Shown here: one piece after another, positions 1 to 8,078 of the stretch
Numbering within the stretch: the first letter of the stretch is position 1
Layout of the letters: each line of letters starts with the position of its first letter
Assembly: GCF_000375525.1 (NCBI RefSeq)
Contig: NZ_AQXC01000003.1
Span: 1 to 64,000, forward strand
DNA from: Corynebacterium propinquum DSM 44285
Lineage (GTDB): Bacteria; Actinomycetota; Actinomycetes; Mycobacteriales; Mycobacteriaceae
DNA: 64,000 nt
Direction: 5' to 3'
The notes under the pieces: model-generated
Told to the model about the DNA's origin: nothing
Seen by the model: the letters and a program-made list of their open reading frames with translations, nothing else
The model's database searches: none
Made by a program: the position numbers and the translations under genes

Positions 1-180
1 TGGGTCAAACTCGAGCGGGAACGCCAAGGCTCGGTAGATGGCCGCAGTGATGCCGATATACGAGCCGAAAATGCACGTTTACGTCGTGAGCTAGCTGAGG
101 CCAAGATGGATAATGAGTTCTTGTCACAAGCCACCGCCTTCTTCGTGGCGTCGCAACGCGATCGGAAAAATTTGAGCTAA
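1..180 (+). CDS. IS3-family transposase OrfA, C-terminal part
   Basis: The last 59 codons of an IS3 OrfA, open at the left edge. OrfA carries an N-terminal helix-turn-helix (outside the window) and this C-terminal heptad-leucine segment, which in the family mediates dimerisation. It ends at TAA 178-180, which overlaps the orfB ATG by one base (TAATG). The heptamer AAATTTG at 168-174 sits in the A_AAT_TTG phase expected for a -1 ribosomal slip, and orfB is in the -1 frame. An OrfAB fusion transposase, normal for IS3, is therefore plausible. The slippery assignment is inferred from sequence alone. Confidence 0.85.
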   Translation, partial: WVKLERERQGSVDGRSDADIRAENARLRRELAEAKMDNEFLSQATAFFVASQRDRKNLS

Positions 181-1076
181 TGCAGCAGGAGAAGGCGAAC
201 TACAGCATAAAACGAATGAGCAGGTTATTAGAGGTTTCTCGCTCTGGGTACTATAAATGGGTGCAGGTTCAAGCCAGCCGACTGCGCGGCGATGATAGCC
301 GTCAGAGATTCCTCGACCAGTTGGACAAGCGTATTCATGACATCTGGGAGGATTCTGACGAAGTCTACGGTGCCCCACGGATTACTGCAGAACTCGCTGA
401 GGATGGGGTCTATGTGAATCGCAAAACCGTGGCCAAACGCATGCGGATGATGGGTATTGAGGGCATCTCGCCCAGGGTGTTTGTTCCCGTAACGACGATT
501 CAATCCAGGCGGAAGTCCACGCTTGTAGACCTGGTGAAAAGATTATTTGATCAAGGGCAGCTCAACCGGGTGTGGATGTCAGATATTACCTATCTACGCA
601 CCGGAGAAGGATGGCTGTACCTATGCGTTATCCGCGATGGACACTCCCGCCGAGTCCTAGGCTGGTCTATGGATAGCGTGCAGGATACTCACCTGGTTGA
701 ACGCGCATTACGCATGGCTTACACCCTGCGTGGTGATGTGCCTGAGGGGCTGGTTTTCCATGCGGATCGCGGCACTCAGTTTACGAGCGAAAAGTTGTGG
801 CAGGTCTGTCAAGAACTAGGTATTGCTCAATCGGTCGGCCGTACTGGTGTCTGCTTTGACAATGCGATGGCCGAGTCGTTCTGGTCGACATTGAAGACCG
901 AATTCTATGACCGGAGGAAATGGCGAACCCGTGACGAAGCCGGGAAGGCGGTGGCCCGCTGGATTGAGATTGTCTACAACCGGCGCCGTCGCCACTCAGC
1001 CATCGGGATGGTAAGCCCCGTCGATTTCGAAGCCCAGCTCGCTGATCAAAATGGTAATAAGAAAGCCGCTGCTTAA
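180..1076 (+). CDS. IS3-family transposase OrfB (DDE integrase)
   Basis: 298 aa, full length for an IS3 OrfB. An N-terminal HTH_21-like segment precedes a retroviral-type rve core. The catalytic triad is visible as the Asp of WMSDITYL, the Asp of FHADRGTQFTS and the Glu of AESFWSTLKTEF, followed by the K/R that completes DDE(K). The C-terminal YNRRRRHSAIG motif is typical of the family. It is translated either from its own ATG or as OrfAB by -1 frameshifting in the AAATTTG region just upstream. The reading frame is intact, so the copy could be active if its left end is complete. Confidence 0.93.
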   Translation: MQQEKANYSIKRMSRLLEVSRSGYYKWVQVQASRLRGDDSRQRFLDQLDKRIHDIWEDSDEVYGAPRITAELAEDGVYVNRKTVAKRMRMMGIEGISPRVFVPVTTIQSRRKSTLVDLVKRLFDQGQLNRVWMSDITYLRTGEGWLYLCVIRDGHSRRVLGWSMDSVQDTHLVERALRMAYTLRGDVPEGLVFHADRGTQFTSEKLWQVCQELGIAQSVGRTGVCFDNAMAESFWSTLKTEFYDRRKWRTRDEAGKAVARWIEIVYNRRRRHSAIGMVSPVDFEAQLADQNGNKKAAA

Positions 1077-1197
1077 CCCCTAAGCAGCTTAACAACGTGT
1101 CCACGACTTGCGGGCATCCCCAGGTATGAGTATCACACGTTATCGCATGGCTGCGGTAGCGTGAGGTTAAAAGTGTCTAACAAAACGTCCGCATCCC

Positions 1198-1267
1198 CTT
1201 TTGTCGCTTAACCCTCAACGACGGGTTATGCGAGGGATATGGGGACATGCGGGATATGCGACAAAAG
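1198..1267. repeat. Intergenic nested inverted repeat
   Basis: CTTTTGTCGC (1198-1207) is perfectly complementary to GCGACAAAAG (1258-1267). Inside it, TAACCC (1209-1214) pairs with GGGTTA (1223-1228). No gene is evident between the IS end and 1435. This and the next repeat are the only structure I see there. Function unknown; it could be a terminator for the minus-strand gene or a folded RNA. Confidence 0.5.
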
Positions 1268-1302
1268 TGTGCCCGGCCGGGGCCCGACCAGCGTATTGTG
1301 TC

Positions 1303-1358
1303 TTTTTTACAAATAGTGAACGAAAAAGGCCACTTTCAGCGGGCCTATTTGTAAAAAA
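1303..1358. repeat. 14-bp perfect inverted repeat (family also at 20993-21060)
   Basis: TTTTTTACAAATAG (1303-1316) and CTATTTGTAAAAAA (1345-1358) form a perfect 14-bp stem around a 28-nt loop. A second hairpin built on the same CAAATAG...CTATTTGTAAAA core lies near 21.0 kb. The T-run at its end could terminate transcription from either side, but the shared core suggests a dispersed repeat. Confidence 0.6.
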
Positions 1359-1434
1359 CGCACCAAACGCATGATCACCGGCGATGGAATGTCTTATCAG
1401 CACCGCGGCGGGGTGAGACCACCCGATTAACCTA

Positions 1435-1755
1435 TTAACTCCGCGGTGGCGGCGCCATCCCCAGCGCAACATCCACGAAATCATCAAGTTTTTGCTGGTC
1501 TTCTCCACGCAACAAGATCGCCAACATCCGCATAAGGCCGTGGGCTATTTCTTGCTGTTCGTTTTGAGAGTACTCACTCTGCCCAGCGAGCTTTGCCCCC
1601 TCGACACCTGTACCTTCTACACCTTCCCCCTTGACACCTGCACCCTTGGGCGGGCAGAGCGCATCCACCCCGGCTTGGTAATTACCTTTGCGTAGTTGTT
1701 GGAACACACTAATTGCTTCCAGCCAGGCGCATTCTTTGTCGACTGCTTGCGACAT
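1435..1755 (-). CDS. Hypothetical protein with Gly-Val repeat linker
   Basis: 106 aa; family not recognised. I chose the ATG at 1755 (MSQAVDKECAW) because AGGAAGGAG lies at the right distance upstream; an in-frame ATG 13 codons earlier has no such site. The protein has a helical N-terminal third, a low-complexity centre with the repeated pattern GxGVxGxGVEG, and a helical C-terminus (LMRMLAILLRGEDQQKLDDFVDVAL). No signal peptide or membrane segment is evident. It stands alone between the IS element and the flavin reductase, with folded repeats beyond its stop. Confidence 0.55.
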   Translation of the reverse strand: MSQAVDKECAWLEAISVFQQLRKGNYQAGVDALCPPKGAGVKGEGVEGTGVEGAKLAGQSEYSQNEQQEIAHGLMRMLAILLRGEDQQKLDDFVDVALGMAPPPRS

Positions 1756-1890
1756 CGCAGGCTCCTTCCTTGCAAACGGGCTTAAGCAACACAAACTTTG
1801 TTAGACTTCAGGCTACTGAACTTAATTGTTCACTACATCTACCCACTGATTATCAGCAAGCCTACTACGCACAGAGGAAGGATGTTGCGC

Positions 1891-2553
1891 ATGAACAACC
1901 CAGCAACTGACAACACCCAAACAGCGCCCAAACAGACGACGCTCGCACAGGAAGCTCCCACCCAGGCATCACCCACACAGAAAGCGTCGGCAAGCAAGAA
2001 AAAGCAGATCACGGTGCTGGTCGGCAGTCTGCGCGGCGGATCATTCGCGCGCAAAATCGCCAAACAAGCCATCGAATTACTACCATCAGACTGCACCGGC
2101 ACCATCGTCGAAATTGGGCACCTGCCGTTGTACAACTTCGATTACGACGACCCAGAAGTCACCGATGTGCAGACCCCAGACTCCTACACCGAATTCCGTG
2201 AAACCATCAAGGCCTCCGACGGAATCTTGTTCGTGACCTCCGAAAACAACCGCACCATCCCGGCGTGCCTGAAAAACGCCATCGACATCGGCTCCAAACC
2301 AAACTCAGATGTCGCCTGGAAACACCTCCCGGCCGGCATCATCAGCCACTCCGTCGGGCGCATGGGCGGCTACAGCTCGCAAAAGAACCTGCGCCTGGCA
2401 CTCTCCTACTTCGAAATGCCCACCCCAGGCCAGCCAGAGGTCTTCCTGGGACAATCGCCGAACTTGCTTGACGACGCCGGTGCGTTCAACAACGACAAAA
2501 CCCGCGACTTCGTCGCTGACTACCTGCGGCGCTTCGCCGAGCTCATGCGCTAG
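1891..2553 (+). CDS. NADPH-dependent FMN reductase family protein
   Basis: 220 aa from the ATG at 1891, which GAGGAAGG precedes at proper spacing; an earlier ATG at 1882 sits directly on that site. About 40 residues of Thr/Gln/Pro/Lys-rich leader come first. The flavodoxin-like fold follows: VLVGSLRGGSFARKIAK is the phosphate-binding loop after the first strand, ENNRTIPACLKNAIDIGS corresponds to the family's PEYNxSIPxxLKNAID signature, and GRMGGYSSQKNLRLAL is the late helix. Members reduce FMN, quinones, chromate or azo dyes using NADPH in the cytosol. The physiological substrate cannot be told here. Confidence 0.85.
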   Translation: MNNPATDNTQTAPKQTTLAQEAPTQASPTQKASASKKKQITVLVGSLRGGSFARKIAKQAIELLPSDCTGTIVEIGHLPLYNFDYDDPEVTDVQTPDSYTEFRETIKASDGILFVTSENNRTIPACLKNAIDIGSKPNSDVAWKHLPAGIISHSVGRMGGYSSQKNLRLALSYFEMPTPGQPEVFLGQSPNLLDDAGAFNNDKTRDFVADYLRRFAELMR

Positions 2554-2555
2554 GT

Positions 2556-2608
2556 ACGCGCCACGGCTCTAACTAGGCACGCGCCACGGCTCTAGCGCCA
2601 CCGCTCTA
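2556..2608 (+). repeat. Short tandem repeat before the sensor kinase
   Basis: ACGCGCCACGGCTCTA occurs at 2556-2571 and 2579-2594, and a degenerate third unit GCGCCACCGCTCTA lies at 2595-2608. The array fills the short gap between the reductase stop and the kinase start, where the kinase promoter should lie. Confidence 0.7.
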
Positions 2609-2618
2609 AACTGGCAGC

Positions 2619-3800
2619 ATGAGCCTCATGCGGGATAAATCTTTGTGGCGCCAAGTACTGGTGCAAACACCTCTGCTGGTGCTGCTGGCACTCGCAGACG
2701 TTGATTTCGATCCCGGTCTTACTCCCCGGCCCCCGGGTGCGCTTACCGCAGCTATCACCGCGGTGCTCTGGGTGGGTTTGTTGTGGCAACGCCGCCGCCC
2801 GGAGCCAGCGCTGATGCTGTTGGCGGCAACACTGACCGTACTGGCGGTTGCCACCAATGGGTTTTCGTTGCTGGGCTATGCGGTGGTCTGTTGGCAAGCA
2901 TATTTCATCGCCGCCAACCTGCCGGTGCGCCGCAAACTCTGGGTGACGTTGCTGCTGCTCGGCGCCGTCGGCACGCTGGTGCTGTCCACGGTGCGCAGCT
3001 ATTTCTTCCTACACCAGATTCTCGGGCTGGATAGCACCCTTGGCCTACAACAGTTTTTCGTTTTGTATTCCGCGCTCATCTTCATCACCCTCCTTTCCAT
3101 CGCGCTGTGTTGGCAATTGGGGCTGCGTAGCCGCCGCCGACGCCTGCGCTTAGAAGAACTCCACGCCCGCGCGGAACTCGCCGCAGTCACCGAGCGCACC
3201 CGCATCGCCCGCGAGATGCACGATATCGTCGCCCACTCGCTCACCGCGGTTATCGCGCAGGCCGACGGCGGGCGCTACGCCGCGCGCCATAACCCCGAGG
3301 CCGCGTTGCAGGCGTTAACCACCATTTCGCACACCGGCCGGGACGCATTGACGCAAATGCGCCAGTTGCTCAGTGTTTTGCGTGACGACGACACCCGCGA
3401 GACATCCTCGTCGCCGGGCCTGGAACGCATCGAAGAATTGTTGCACGAGGCCCGGCGCGGCGGCGTGCATATCGATTGGCACGAGACCGGCACCCGTCGG
3501 CAGTTGGACCCTGCCCGTGGATTGACGGTGTATCGCATCGTGCAGGAGGCACTGACCAACATCATGAAGCATGCCGGGCCCACCGACGCGCGCCTGGAAG
3601 TCGACTGGTCTGCGGCTTCGTCGGTGCGTGTGAGCGTCGACAATGCTCCAGGAACCGGTGTGTATGAGGCCGTGGATTCTACCGGTCGTGGTTTGCAGGG
3701 CATGCGTGAGCGCGCCCGTATCCATGGCGGCACCGCGCGCTGGGGCAACTCGCAGTATTATGAAGGCGGTTTCAACGTCACGGTGGAGATTCCAACATGA
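2619..3800 (+). CDS. Two-component sensor histidine kinase, NarL/DesK type (HisKA_3)
   Basis: 393 aa membrane kinase. Residues 1-165 hold about five hydrophobic segments with very short loops, so it probably senses the membrane or a membrane-bound ligand. The dimerisation/phosphoacceptor domain has REMHDIVAHSLTAVIAQADG, with the likely phosphorylated histidine at residue 201. A HATPase_c domain follows, with an N-box near EALTNIMKHA and a G-box GRGLQGMRERARIHGG. Its stop overlaps the response-regulator start (ATGA), so the two are translationally coupled. The adjacent ABC exporter suggests control of export in response to membrane stress or a toxic peptide or drug, as in many actinobacterial systems of this layout. 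Confidence 0.93.
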   Translation: MSLMRDKSLWRQVLVQTPLLVLLALADVDFDPGLTPRPPGALTAAITAVLWVGLLWQRRRPEPALMLLAATLTVLAVATNGFSLLGYAVVCWQAYFIAANLPVRRKLWVTLLLLGAVGTLVLSTVRSYFFLHQILGLDSTLGLQQFFVLYSALIFITLLSIALCWQLGLRSRRRRLRLEELHARAELAAVTERTRIAREMHDIVAHSLTAVIAQADGGRYAARHNPEAALQALTTISHTGRDALTQMRQLLSVLRDDDTRETSSSPGLERIEELLHEARRGGVHIDWHETGTRRQLDPARGLTVYRIVQEALTNIMKHAGPTDARLEVDWSAASSVRVSVDNAPGTGVYEAVDSTGRGLQGMRERARIHGGTARWGNSQYYEGGFNVTVEIPT

Positions 3801-4525
3801 GCGGCCAAAGGATGAACATGGACACGACGCGCCCCATCACGGTCGGGCTTACCGACGATCAGCTGCTGGTGCGCACCGGTTTTGCCATGGTGCTGGATTC
3901 GCAGGACGACATCACGGTGGCCTGGCAAGCCGACAACGGCACGGTGGCTATTAACCAGGCAGCGAATGATCCGGTGGACGTGGTGTTGATGGATATTCAA
4001 ATGCCGGACACCGATGGCATCACCGCAACCCGTGAAATTTTAAAAATTCACCCCGATACGCGCATCATCGTCTTGACGACGTTTGAAAACGACGATTATA
4101 TTGTCGGCGCAATCGAAGCCGGTGCCAGCGGATACCTGCTGAAAGACAGCGAACCGGAAGATCTGCTGCAGGCAGTGCGTACCGTGGATGAATCCACAGC
4201 GATCATCTCTCCGAAAGCCACCGCCCGTCTGTTGCGCAGCATGCGCTCTGGCAACGCTGGGGGCGCGGCCAGTGTGGGCGTCGACAAGCAGCACCGCTCC
4301 AGCGACAACTCTGCAAGCGACAACGCTACAACAGAACCGCTTACCCCGCGCGAGACAGAAATCTTGCAGTTGATGGCCCGCGGGCTGTCGAACCAAGAAA
4401 TTTCGCAGGAGCTGTTCGTCTCCATGCCGACGGTGAAAACGCACGTCACGCACATTTTGCGGAAAACCAACTCGCGCGACCGGGTGCAAGCGGTGCTCTA
4501 TGCCGTGCATCATGGGCTGGGCTAA
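3797..4525 (+). CDS. LuxR/NarL-family response regulator
   Basis: 242 aa. The receiver domain (about residues 15-130) has the acidic pair in GLTDDQLL, the phosphoacceptor Asp at residue 66 in VVLMDIQMP, a switch Thr in VLTTFEND and the conserved Lys in GYLLKDS. A Ser/Ala/Thr-rich linker precedes the GerE/LuxR helix-turn-helix (LTPRETEILQLMARGLSNQE, then KTHVTHILRK). ATGA overlap with the kinase marks it as the cognate partner. A likely target is the ABC transporter promoter, which carries a 20-bp dyad at 4533-4552. Confidence 0.94.
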   Translation: MSGQRMNMDTTRPITVGLTDDQLLVRTGFAMVLDSQDDITVAWQADNGTVAINQAANDPVDVVLMDIQMPDTDGITATREILKIHPDTRIIVLTTFENDDYIVGAIEAGASGYLLKDSEPEDLLQAVRTVDESTAIISPKATARLLRSMRSGNAGGAASVGVDKQHRSSDNSASDNATTEPLTPRETEILQLMARGLSNQEISQELFVSMPTVKTHVTHILRKTNSRDRVQAVLYAVHHGLG

Positions 4526-4532
4526 ACCGCAA

Positions 4533-4552
4533 CCTCATACTCCGGTATGAGG
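4533..4552. promoter_or_regulatory. Dyad upstream of the ABC exporter, candidate response-regulator operator
   Basis: CCTCATAC-TCCG-GTATGAGG is a perfect 8-bp inverted repeat with a 4-nt centre, 60 bp before the ABC ATPase start. No T-run follows, so it is more like an operator than a terminator. NarL-family regulators bind such spaced dyads. The assignment to the adjacent regulator is inferred. Confidence 0.55.
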
Positions 4553-4611
4553 CCTGAATTTCCACCCGCAGCACTATATACACGGCTAGCGCCTGCTGCC
4601 ATACTGGTGGC

Positions 4612-5544
4612 ATGATCACAGTTAAACAACTAACCAAAAAGTATGGTGCGAAAACCGCCATCAAAGATTTGACGTTCCAGGTCCCCGACGGAGCGGTCAC
4701 GGGCTTTTTGGGCCCCAACGGTTCCGGTAAGTCGACGTCTATGCGCTGCATCCTCGGGTTGGATAAGCCCAGCAGCGGGCAAGCCTTTGTGGATGGCACG
4801 GAATTTTCCCGAGTGCGCAACAAACCCGCGCAGGTCGGCGCTTTGCTGGAAGCCACCTGGTTTAACCCGGGCCGCAGCGGGCGCGCGCACCTGCGGGTGC
4901 TGGCCTACGGTGCGGGAATCTCTGCTGCCCGTGTCGACGAATGCCTGGAACTCGTGGGCCTTTCCGATGCCGCAAACAAAAAGATCGGCGGATACTCGCT
5001 GGGCATGAAACAACGCCTCGGTTTGGCCAGCGCGCTGTTGGGTGATCCAAAACACCTGATCCTCGACGAGCCAGTCAACGGCCTGGACCCAGAAGGGGTG
5101 AGCTGGATGCGGCACACCATCCGCCACCTGGCTAATGAAGGCCGCGCGGTGTTGGTTTCCTCGCATTTGCTTTCCGAGATGGAGCAGACCGCCGACCGCC
5201 TAGTGGTGATTGGTCGCGGTGAAATGATCGGCGAATACAGCATGGAGGAATTCCTGCGCGGCGGCACCAAAGTGGTGGTGGAAGCTGGTGGCGACGACGT
5301 CGACAAGCTCACGCAGCGTTTGCAATCAGCCGGGTTGGACGTGTCGACGCGGGATGCTGGTGTGTTGGCGCTGGAGGTTCCGGAAAATACGGAGGAAATT
5401 GAAATCCGCCGGCTCGTCGGCAAGCTGTCTGCCGAACACCAAATCCCAATTATTGGTCTGCGCACCGAATCGCAGAACCTGGAGCAGCGTTTCTTGACTG
5501 CTACCGCCGATGCCCAAGAATATTCCACCCGGAAAGGCGCTTAA
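4612..5544 (+). CDS. ABC transporter ATP-binding protein (drug/peptide exporter type)
   Basis: 310 aa. Nucleotide-binding domain: Walker A GPNGSGKST, Q-loop region around ALLEATW, signature YSLGMKQRLGLA (a variant of LSGGQ, usual in BcrA/CcmA-like ATPases), Walker B HLILDEPVNGLDPEG and switch His in VSSHLLSEME. The C-terminal 90 residues form the small extension found in bacitracin/lantibiotic-immunity ATPases. It would energise the permease encoded 3 bp downstream. Its location after the kinase/regulator pair supports inducible export or self-protection. Substrate not deducible. Confidence 0.92.
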   Translation: MITVKQLTKKYGAKTAIKDLTFQVPDGAVTGFLGPNGSGKSTSMRCILGLDKPSSGQAFVDGTEFSRVRNKPAQVGALLEATWFNPGRSGRAHLRVLAYGAGISAARVDECLELVGLSDAANKKIGGYSLGMKQRLGLASALLGDPKHLILDEPVNGLDPEGVSWMRHTIRHLANEGRAVLVSSHLLSEMEQTADRLVVIGRGEMIGEYSMEEFLRGGTKVVVEAGGDDVDKLTQRLQSAGLDVSTRDAGVLALEVPENTEEIEIRRLVGKLSAEHQIPIIGLRTESQNLEQRFLTATADAQEYSTRKGA

Positions 5545-5547
5545 ACC

Positions 5548-6279
5548 ATGAATGTAGTCCGCTCAGAAATTGCAAAACTAACGAGTCTGCGCAGCACGTG
5601 GGTCTACGCGATCCTGCTGGTGGGTTCGATTGCTGGACCCGTCGTGTTGATGGGGCTGTTCGCCTCGGATTCCACGACGGATTTTTATTGGAATGACCTG
5701 CTGATTGCCGGGGACCTATTTCAGATGCTCGCGATTATCTATGCTGCGGCATCGACCTCACGCGATCTGGCGCACGGCATGCACGGGCAGGCATTTTTGA
5801 CCCAACCGCAACGTTGGAACTGGTTAGCGGCAAAAATGCTGGTCACCGGGGTGTTTGTGCTGGTGTTGCTCGCGGTTTCTATCGGGATATCGCTCGTGGT
5901 CGCGCCAGTTTTTGGTTTGCACCTAGATTCCAGTGGAGCCACCAGCATCCTGTGGGCTGTGCTCATTGGTTACCCGTTGTATGCCGTGGCTGCGGTTGGT
6001 TTGGCCGCGCTGGTGCGTTCACAGATCGCGGCGGTCGGGCTACCGATCGTCTGGATGCTGATCGTCGAGCAACTGCTGGCCTCTGCCGCGATGATCTACG
6101 AATTCCTACGCCCAGTCGCCCAACTGCTGCCTAACACCACCTTTGGCTCGTTGACCACCGGCTTCGCTTTCTACGACTACATCCACACCGGCTGGGCTGG
6201 CGCCGCAGTGTTGGTTGGCTGGCTGGTCGTGCTGTGTGGCTTGGGCTTTCTCGCCAACCAGAAGCGCGATGTGAAGTAG
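5548..6279 (+). CDS. ABC-2 type transporter permease
   Basis: 243 aa integral membrane protein with about six hydrophobic segments (for example near residues 20-40, 55-75, 100-125, 135-160, 165-190 and 215-235). The N-terminal pattern MNVVRSEIAKLTSLRSTWVY is typical of ABC-2 permeases that pair with BcrA-like ATPases. It starts 3 bp after the ATPase stop, so the two form one transcription unit and presumably a homodimeric permease-ATPase exporter. Confidence 0.9.
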   Translation: MNVVRSEIAKLTSLRSTWVYAILLVGSIAGPVVLMGLFASDSTTDFYWNDLLIAGDLFQMLAIIYAAASTSRDLAHGMHGQAFLTQPQRWNWLAAKMLVTGVFVLVLLAVSIGISLVVAPVFGLHLDSSGATSILWAVLIGYPLYAVAAVGLAALVRSQIAAVGLPIVWMLIVEQLLASAAMIYEFLRPVAQLLPNTTFGSLTTGFAFYDYIHTGWAGAAVLVGWLVVLCGLGFLANQKRDVK

Positions 6280-6372
6280 GGGTTAGGAATTGCTTCTGGC
6301 AACAATTATTTATGGTAGCTAAACCATTGATGACGGTTGTCGTTGCCTAGCCCCAGTTGTAAACTTGTATAC

Positions 6373-6609
6373 ATGTCTGGATCGGTAATTAGTTTTCGCG
6401 TTGATGCAGAGCAGAAGCGTCGGCTAGATTCGCTGTCTGCTCGCACCGGTCGCTCGGGGGCCTTTTATATTCGTCGGGCGCTGGAAGCGCATCTTGCTGA
6501 ATTGGAATACATCTATGCCTTGCAAGCTGATGCGCAAGCTGTGCGCGAAGGAAAGTTGCAAACTATTTCGTTAGATGAGCTAGAGGCAGAGTGTGGCTTG
6601 GGAGATTAA
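6373..6609 (+). CDS. Ribbon-helix-helix antitoxin (RelB/DUF6290 type)
   Basis: 78 aa. The start is the ATG at 6373; the N-terminus SVISFRVDAEQKRRLDSLSA is a classical RHH beta-strand plus first helix for DNA binding, and the C-terminal half is the acidic toxin-neutralising tail. It overlaps the toxin gene by 17 bp. The 5' region TTGTAAACTTGTATACATG carries the palindrome GTATAC right at the start, a plausible autoregulatory operator. In the family, antitoxin and toxin-antitoxin complex repress their own operon. Confidence 0.85.
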   Translation: MSGSVISFRVDAEQKRRLDSLSARTGRSGAFYIRRALEAHLAELEYIYALQADAQAVREGKLQTISLDELEAECGLGD

Positions 6610-6856
6610 TTTTGCCCCGCAGGCTGCCAAGACATTTCGAAAATTAGACAAACCGATCCAACGCCGGGTGAGCAGATATTTACGCGAGCTGGCCGCGCTT
6701 GACGATCCCCGCTCTCGCGGCAAAGCGCTAGTGGGAGATAAGTCCGGGTTATGGCGCTGGCGCGTCGGGGATTACCGGGTTATTGCAGATATTTACGACG
6801 AACAGGTAACCATCATCGTCCTCGACATGGGCCACCGCCGCAACATTTACGAGTAG
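6593..6856 (+). CDS. RelE/ParE-family toxin
   Basis: 87 aa from a GTG at 6593 inside the antitoxin reading frame, an overlap typical of relBE operons. The fold signature is clear: FAPQAAKTFRKLDKPIQRRV (two N-terminal helices), then the basic sheet region LWRWRVGDYRVIADI and the C-terminal VLDMGHRRNIY. The R-x-G-D-Y-R core matches RelE mRNA interferases; ParE gyrase toxins share the fold, so the target is undecided. With the overlapping RHH gene it forms an intact type II toxin-antitoxin pair. Confidence 0.88.
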   Translation: MAWEINFAPQAAKTFRKLDKPIQRRVSRYLRELAALDDPRSRGKALVGDKSGLWRWRVGDYRVIADIYDEQVTIIVLDMGHRRNIYE

Positions 6857-6898
6857 TCCCGCTTTCTTCGTTTCCAGTCACTGATGACAATCTCTGGG

Positions 6899-7948
6899 CT
6901 ACCCGCGCCGCCGGTGCACATAGAGCACGCCACCGAAAAACGCCCAGCACCAGTGCGCAATAAGTAAGAGCAGCATTGGGGTCCCGACGATCATCCACGC
7001 GTTATGGCCGCTGGCATTGGTCAGTTGATTCAAACCCGAAACCACCGTTCCAACCGGGAATACGCAGGACCACCAGGTGGGGTTATATGCCATGGAATTG
7101 CGGAATACTTGCGGCCAGTGTTTCGAAGCCGCGATGAGCAGTATCGGTACTCCGATCACCATAATCCCCACACCGGATACGTAAGCAAAATGATCCCAGG
7201 GTGCGCTGCGCCCCAGCAACTGCGCCCCGGCTGTGGTCTGGCCGATCACGCCGAGGGGAATCCAATAAATGGTGGTGAAGTTCAGCGGCATTTTTAATTT
7301 CTGTCGGGCCAGGCCGATATACACCGCTACCAGCACCGGAACCGCTGTAATCAGCGGCATCAACAGCCCCACCACGCCGATAGCATGCACAAGAAACGAT
7401 AGTGTGCCGTTACCACCGGTATCGGTGAGGTGCTGGGAAAGTGTTCCCGCCGGGGCTCCGGCCACCGCAGGCGCAAGCAGCGGTAACGCCCAGGTGAAGT
7501 TCGCCGCCGAATACTGTGCAGACGGCAAATAAACCAGGTACCGGACAGTCACCACAAAAGCGAGCACAGTACCGAAAATCCAGTAGACGGTGTGCAACCA
7601 CCACCAGCCAAGAACCGCCGAAGTAGCCATCGACAGCGAAAGCACCCCCATGGCGGTCATCGCCCAGGCCGGGAGGTGTTCTGCCACAAATGGTGGGTTA
7701 TGGTGTCGAACAAATCCGACAATCACCCAAGCCAGCAGAACCGTCGCAACGAAATACCAGGCCACAGCCGCTGCGTGACCCATGGCGTTAGCTCCCCAGT
7801 AGGATTCGACACCCAGTGCGAGCGCCGCCGTACCCATCACAGACGCCGCCCACCCGGGGCCAGCGGGCGGCAGGCTCAGTGCAGCACGTTTCGGCCGTGG
7901 CGCGGGCGGTTCGTGGTGCAAGTGCGGCGTTGTAGTCACCCACCCCAT
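6899..7948 (-). CDS. TDT/SLAC1-family transporter (TehA-like), copy 1
   Basis: 349 aa, about ten hydrophobic segments, of the tellurite-resistance/dicarboxylate transporter family (voltage-dependent anion channel fold). Characteristic stretches are LPPAGPGWAASVMGTAALAL at the first helix, AYNPTWWSCVFPVGTVV in a late helix and the C-terminal WCWAFFGGVLYVHRRRG. The N-terminus has a short His/Pro leader. A close paralogue lies at 9504-10577 in the same orientation, with an MFS gene on the other strand between them. Substrates in this family range from C4-dicarboxylates to anions and sulfite, so the role is open. Confidence 0.85.
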   Translation of the reverse strand: MGWVTTTPHLHHEPPAPRPKRAALSLPPAGPGWAASVMGTAALALGVESYWGANAMGHAAAVAWYFVATVLLAWVIVGFVRHHNPPFVAEHLPAWAMTAMGVLSLSMATSAVLGWWWLHTVYWIFGTVLAFVVTVRYLVYLPSAQYSAANFTWALPLLAPAVAGAPAGTLSQHLTDTGGNGTLSFLVHAIGVVGLLMPLITAVPVLVAVYIGLARQKLKMPLNFTTIYWIPLGVIGQTTAGAQLLGRSAPWDHFAYVSGVGIMVIGVPILLIAASKHWPQVFRNSMAYNPTWWSCVFPVGTVVSGLNQLTNASGHNAWMIVGTPMLLLLIAHWCWAFFGGVLYVHRRRG

Positions 7949-8026
7949 TCTAGACGCGATCTATATCACAGCAATGTCGCGGCCCAATTTTCAGAAACTT
8001 TTGTTTGCCCCGGTCACAGTGCTATT

Positions 8027-8060
8027 GTTTTGTCAATCAGATGATCAAGATAGGCAAAAC
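8027..8060. promoter_or_regulatory. Imperfect inverted repeat before the MFS exporter
   Basis: GTTTTGTCAATC (8027-8038) and GATAGGCAAAAC (8049-8060) are inverted copies matching at 10 of 12 positions, with TGATCA close to the centre. They lie 18 bp before the chosen MFS start in the divergent gap to the TDT transporter. Candidate operator; no regulator gene is adjacent. Confidence 0.4.
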
Positions 8061-8078
8061 TCAGCGATAAGGACCACC

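Larger units (their letters stand above)
1..1121 (+). mobile_element. IS3-family insertion sequence, right part (left end outside window)
   Basis: An IS3-type element is cut by the left window edge. Seen: the 3' end of orfA, a complete orfB with the DDE integrase core, and a non-coding right end after 1076. The sequence around 1095-1121 (TGTCCACGACTTGCGGGC, then CATCCCCA) resembles IS3 terminal inverted repeats, so the right end is put near 1121. This boundary is an estimate, because the left repeat cannot be compared. Confidence 0.75.
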
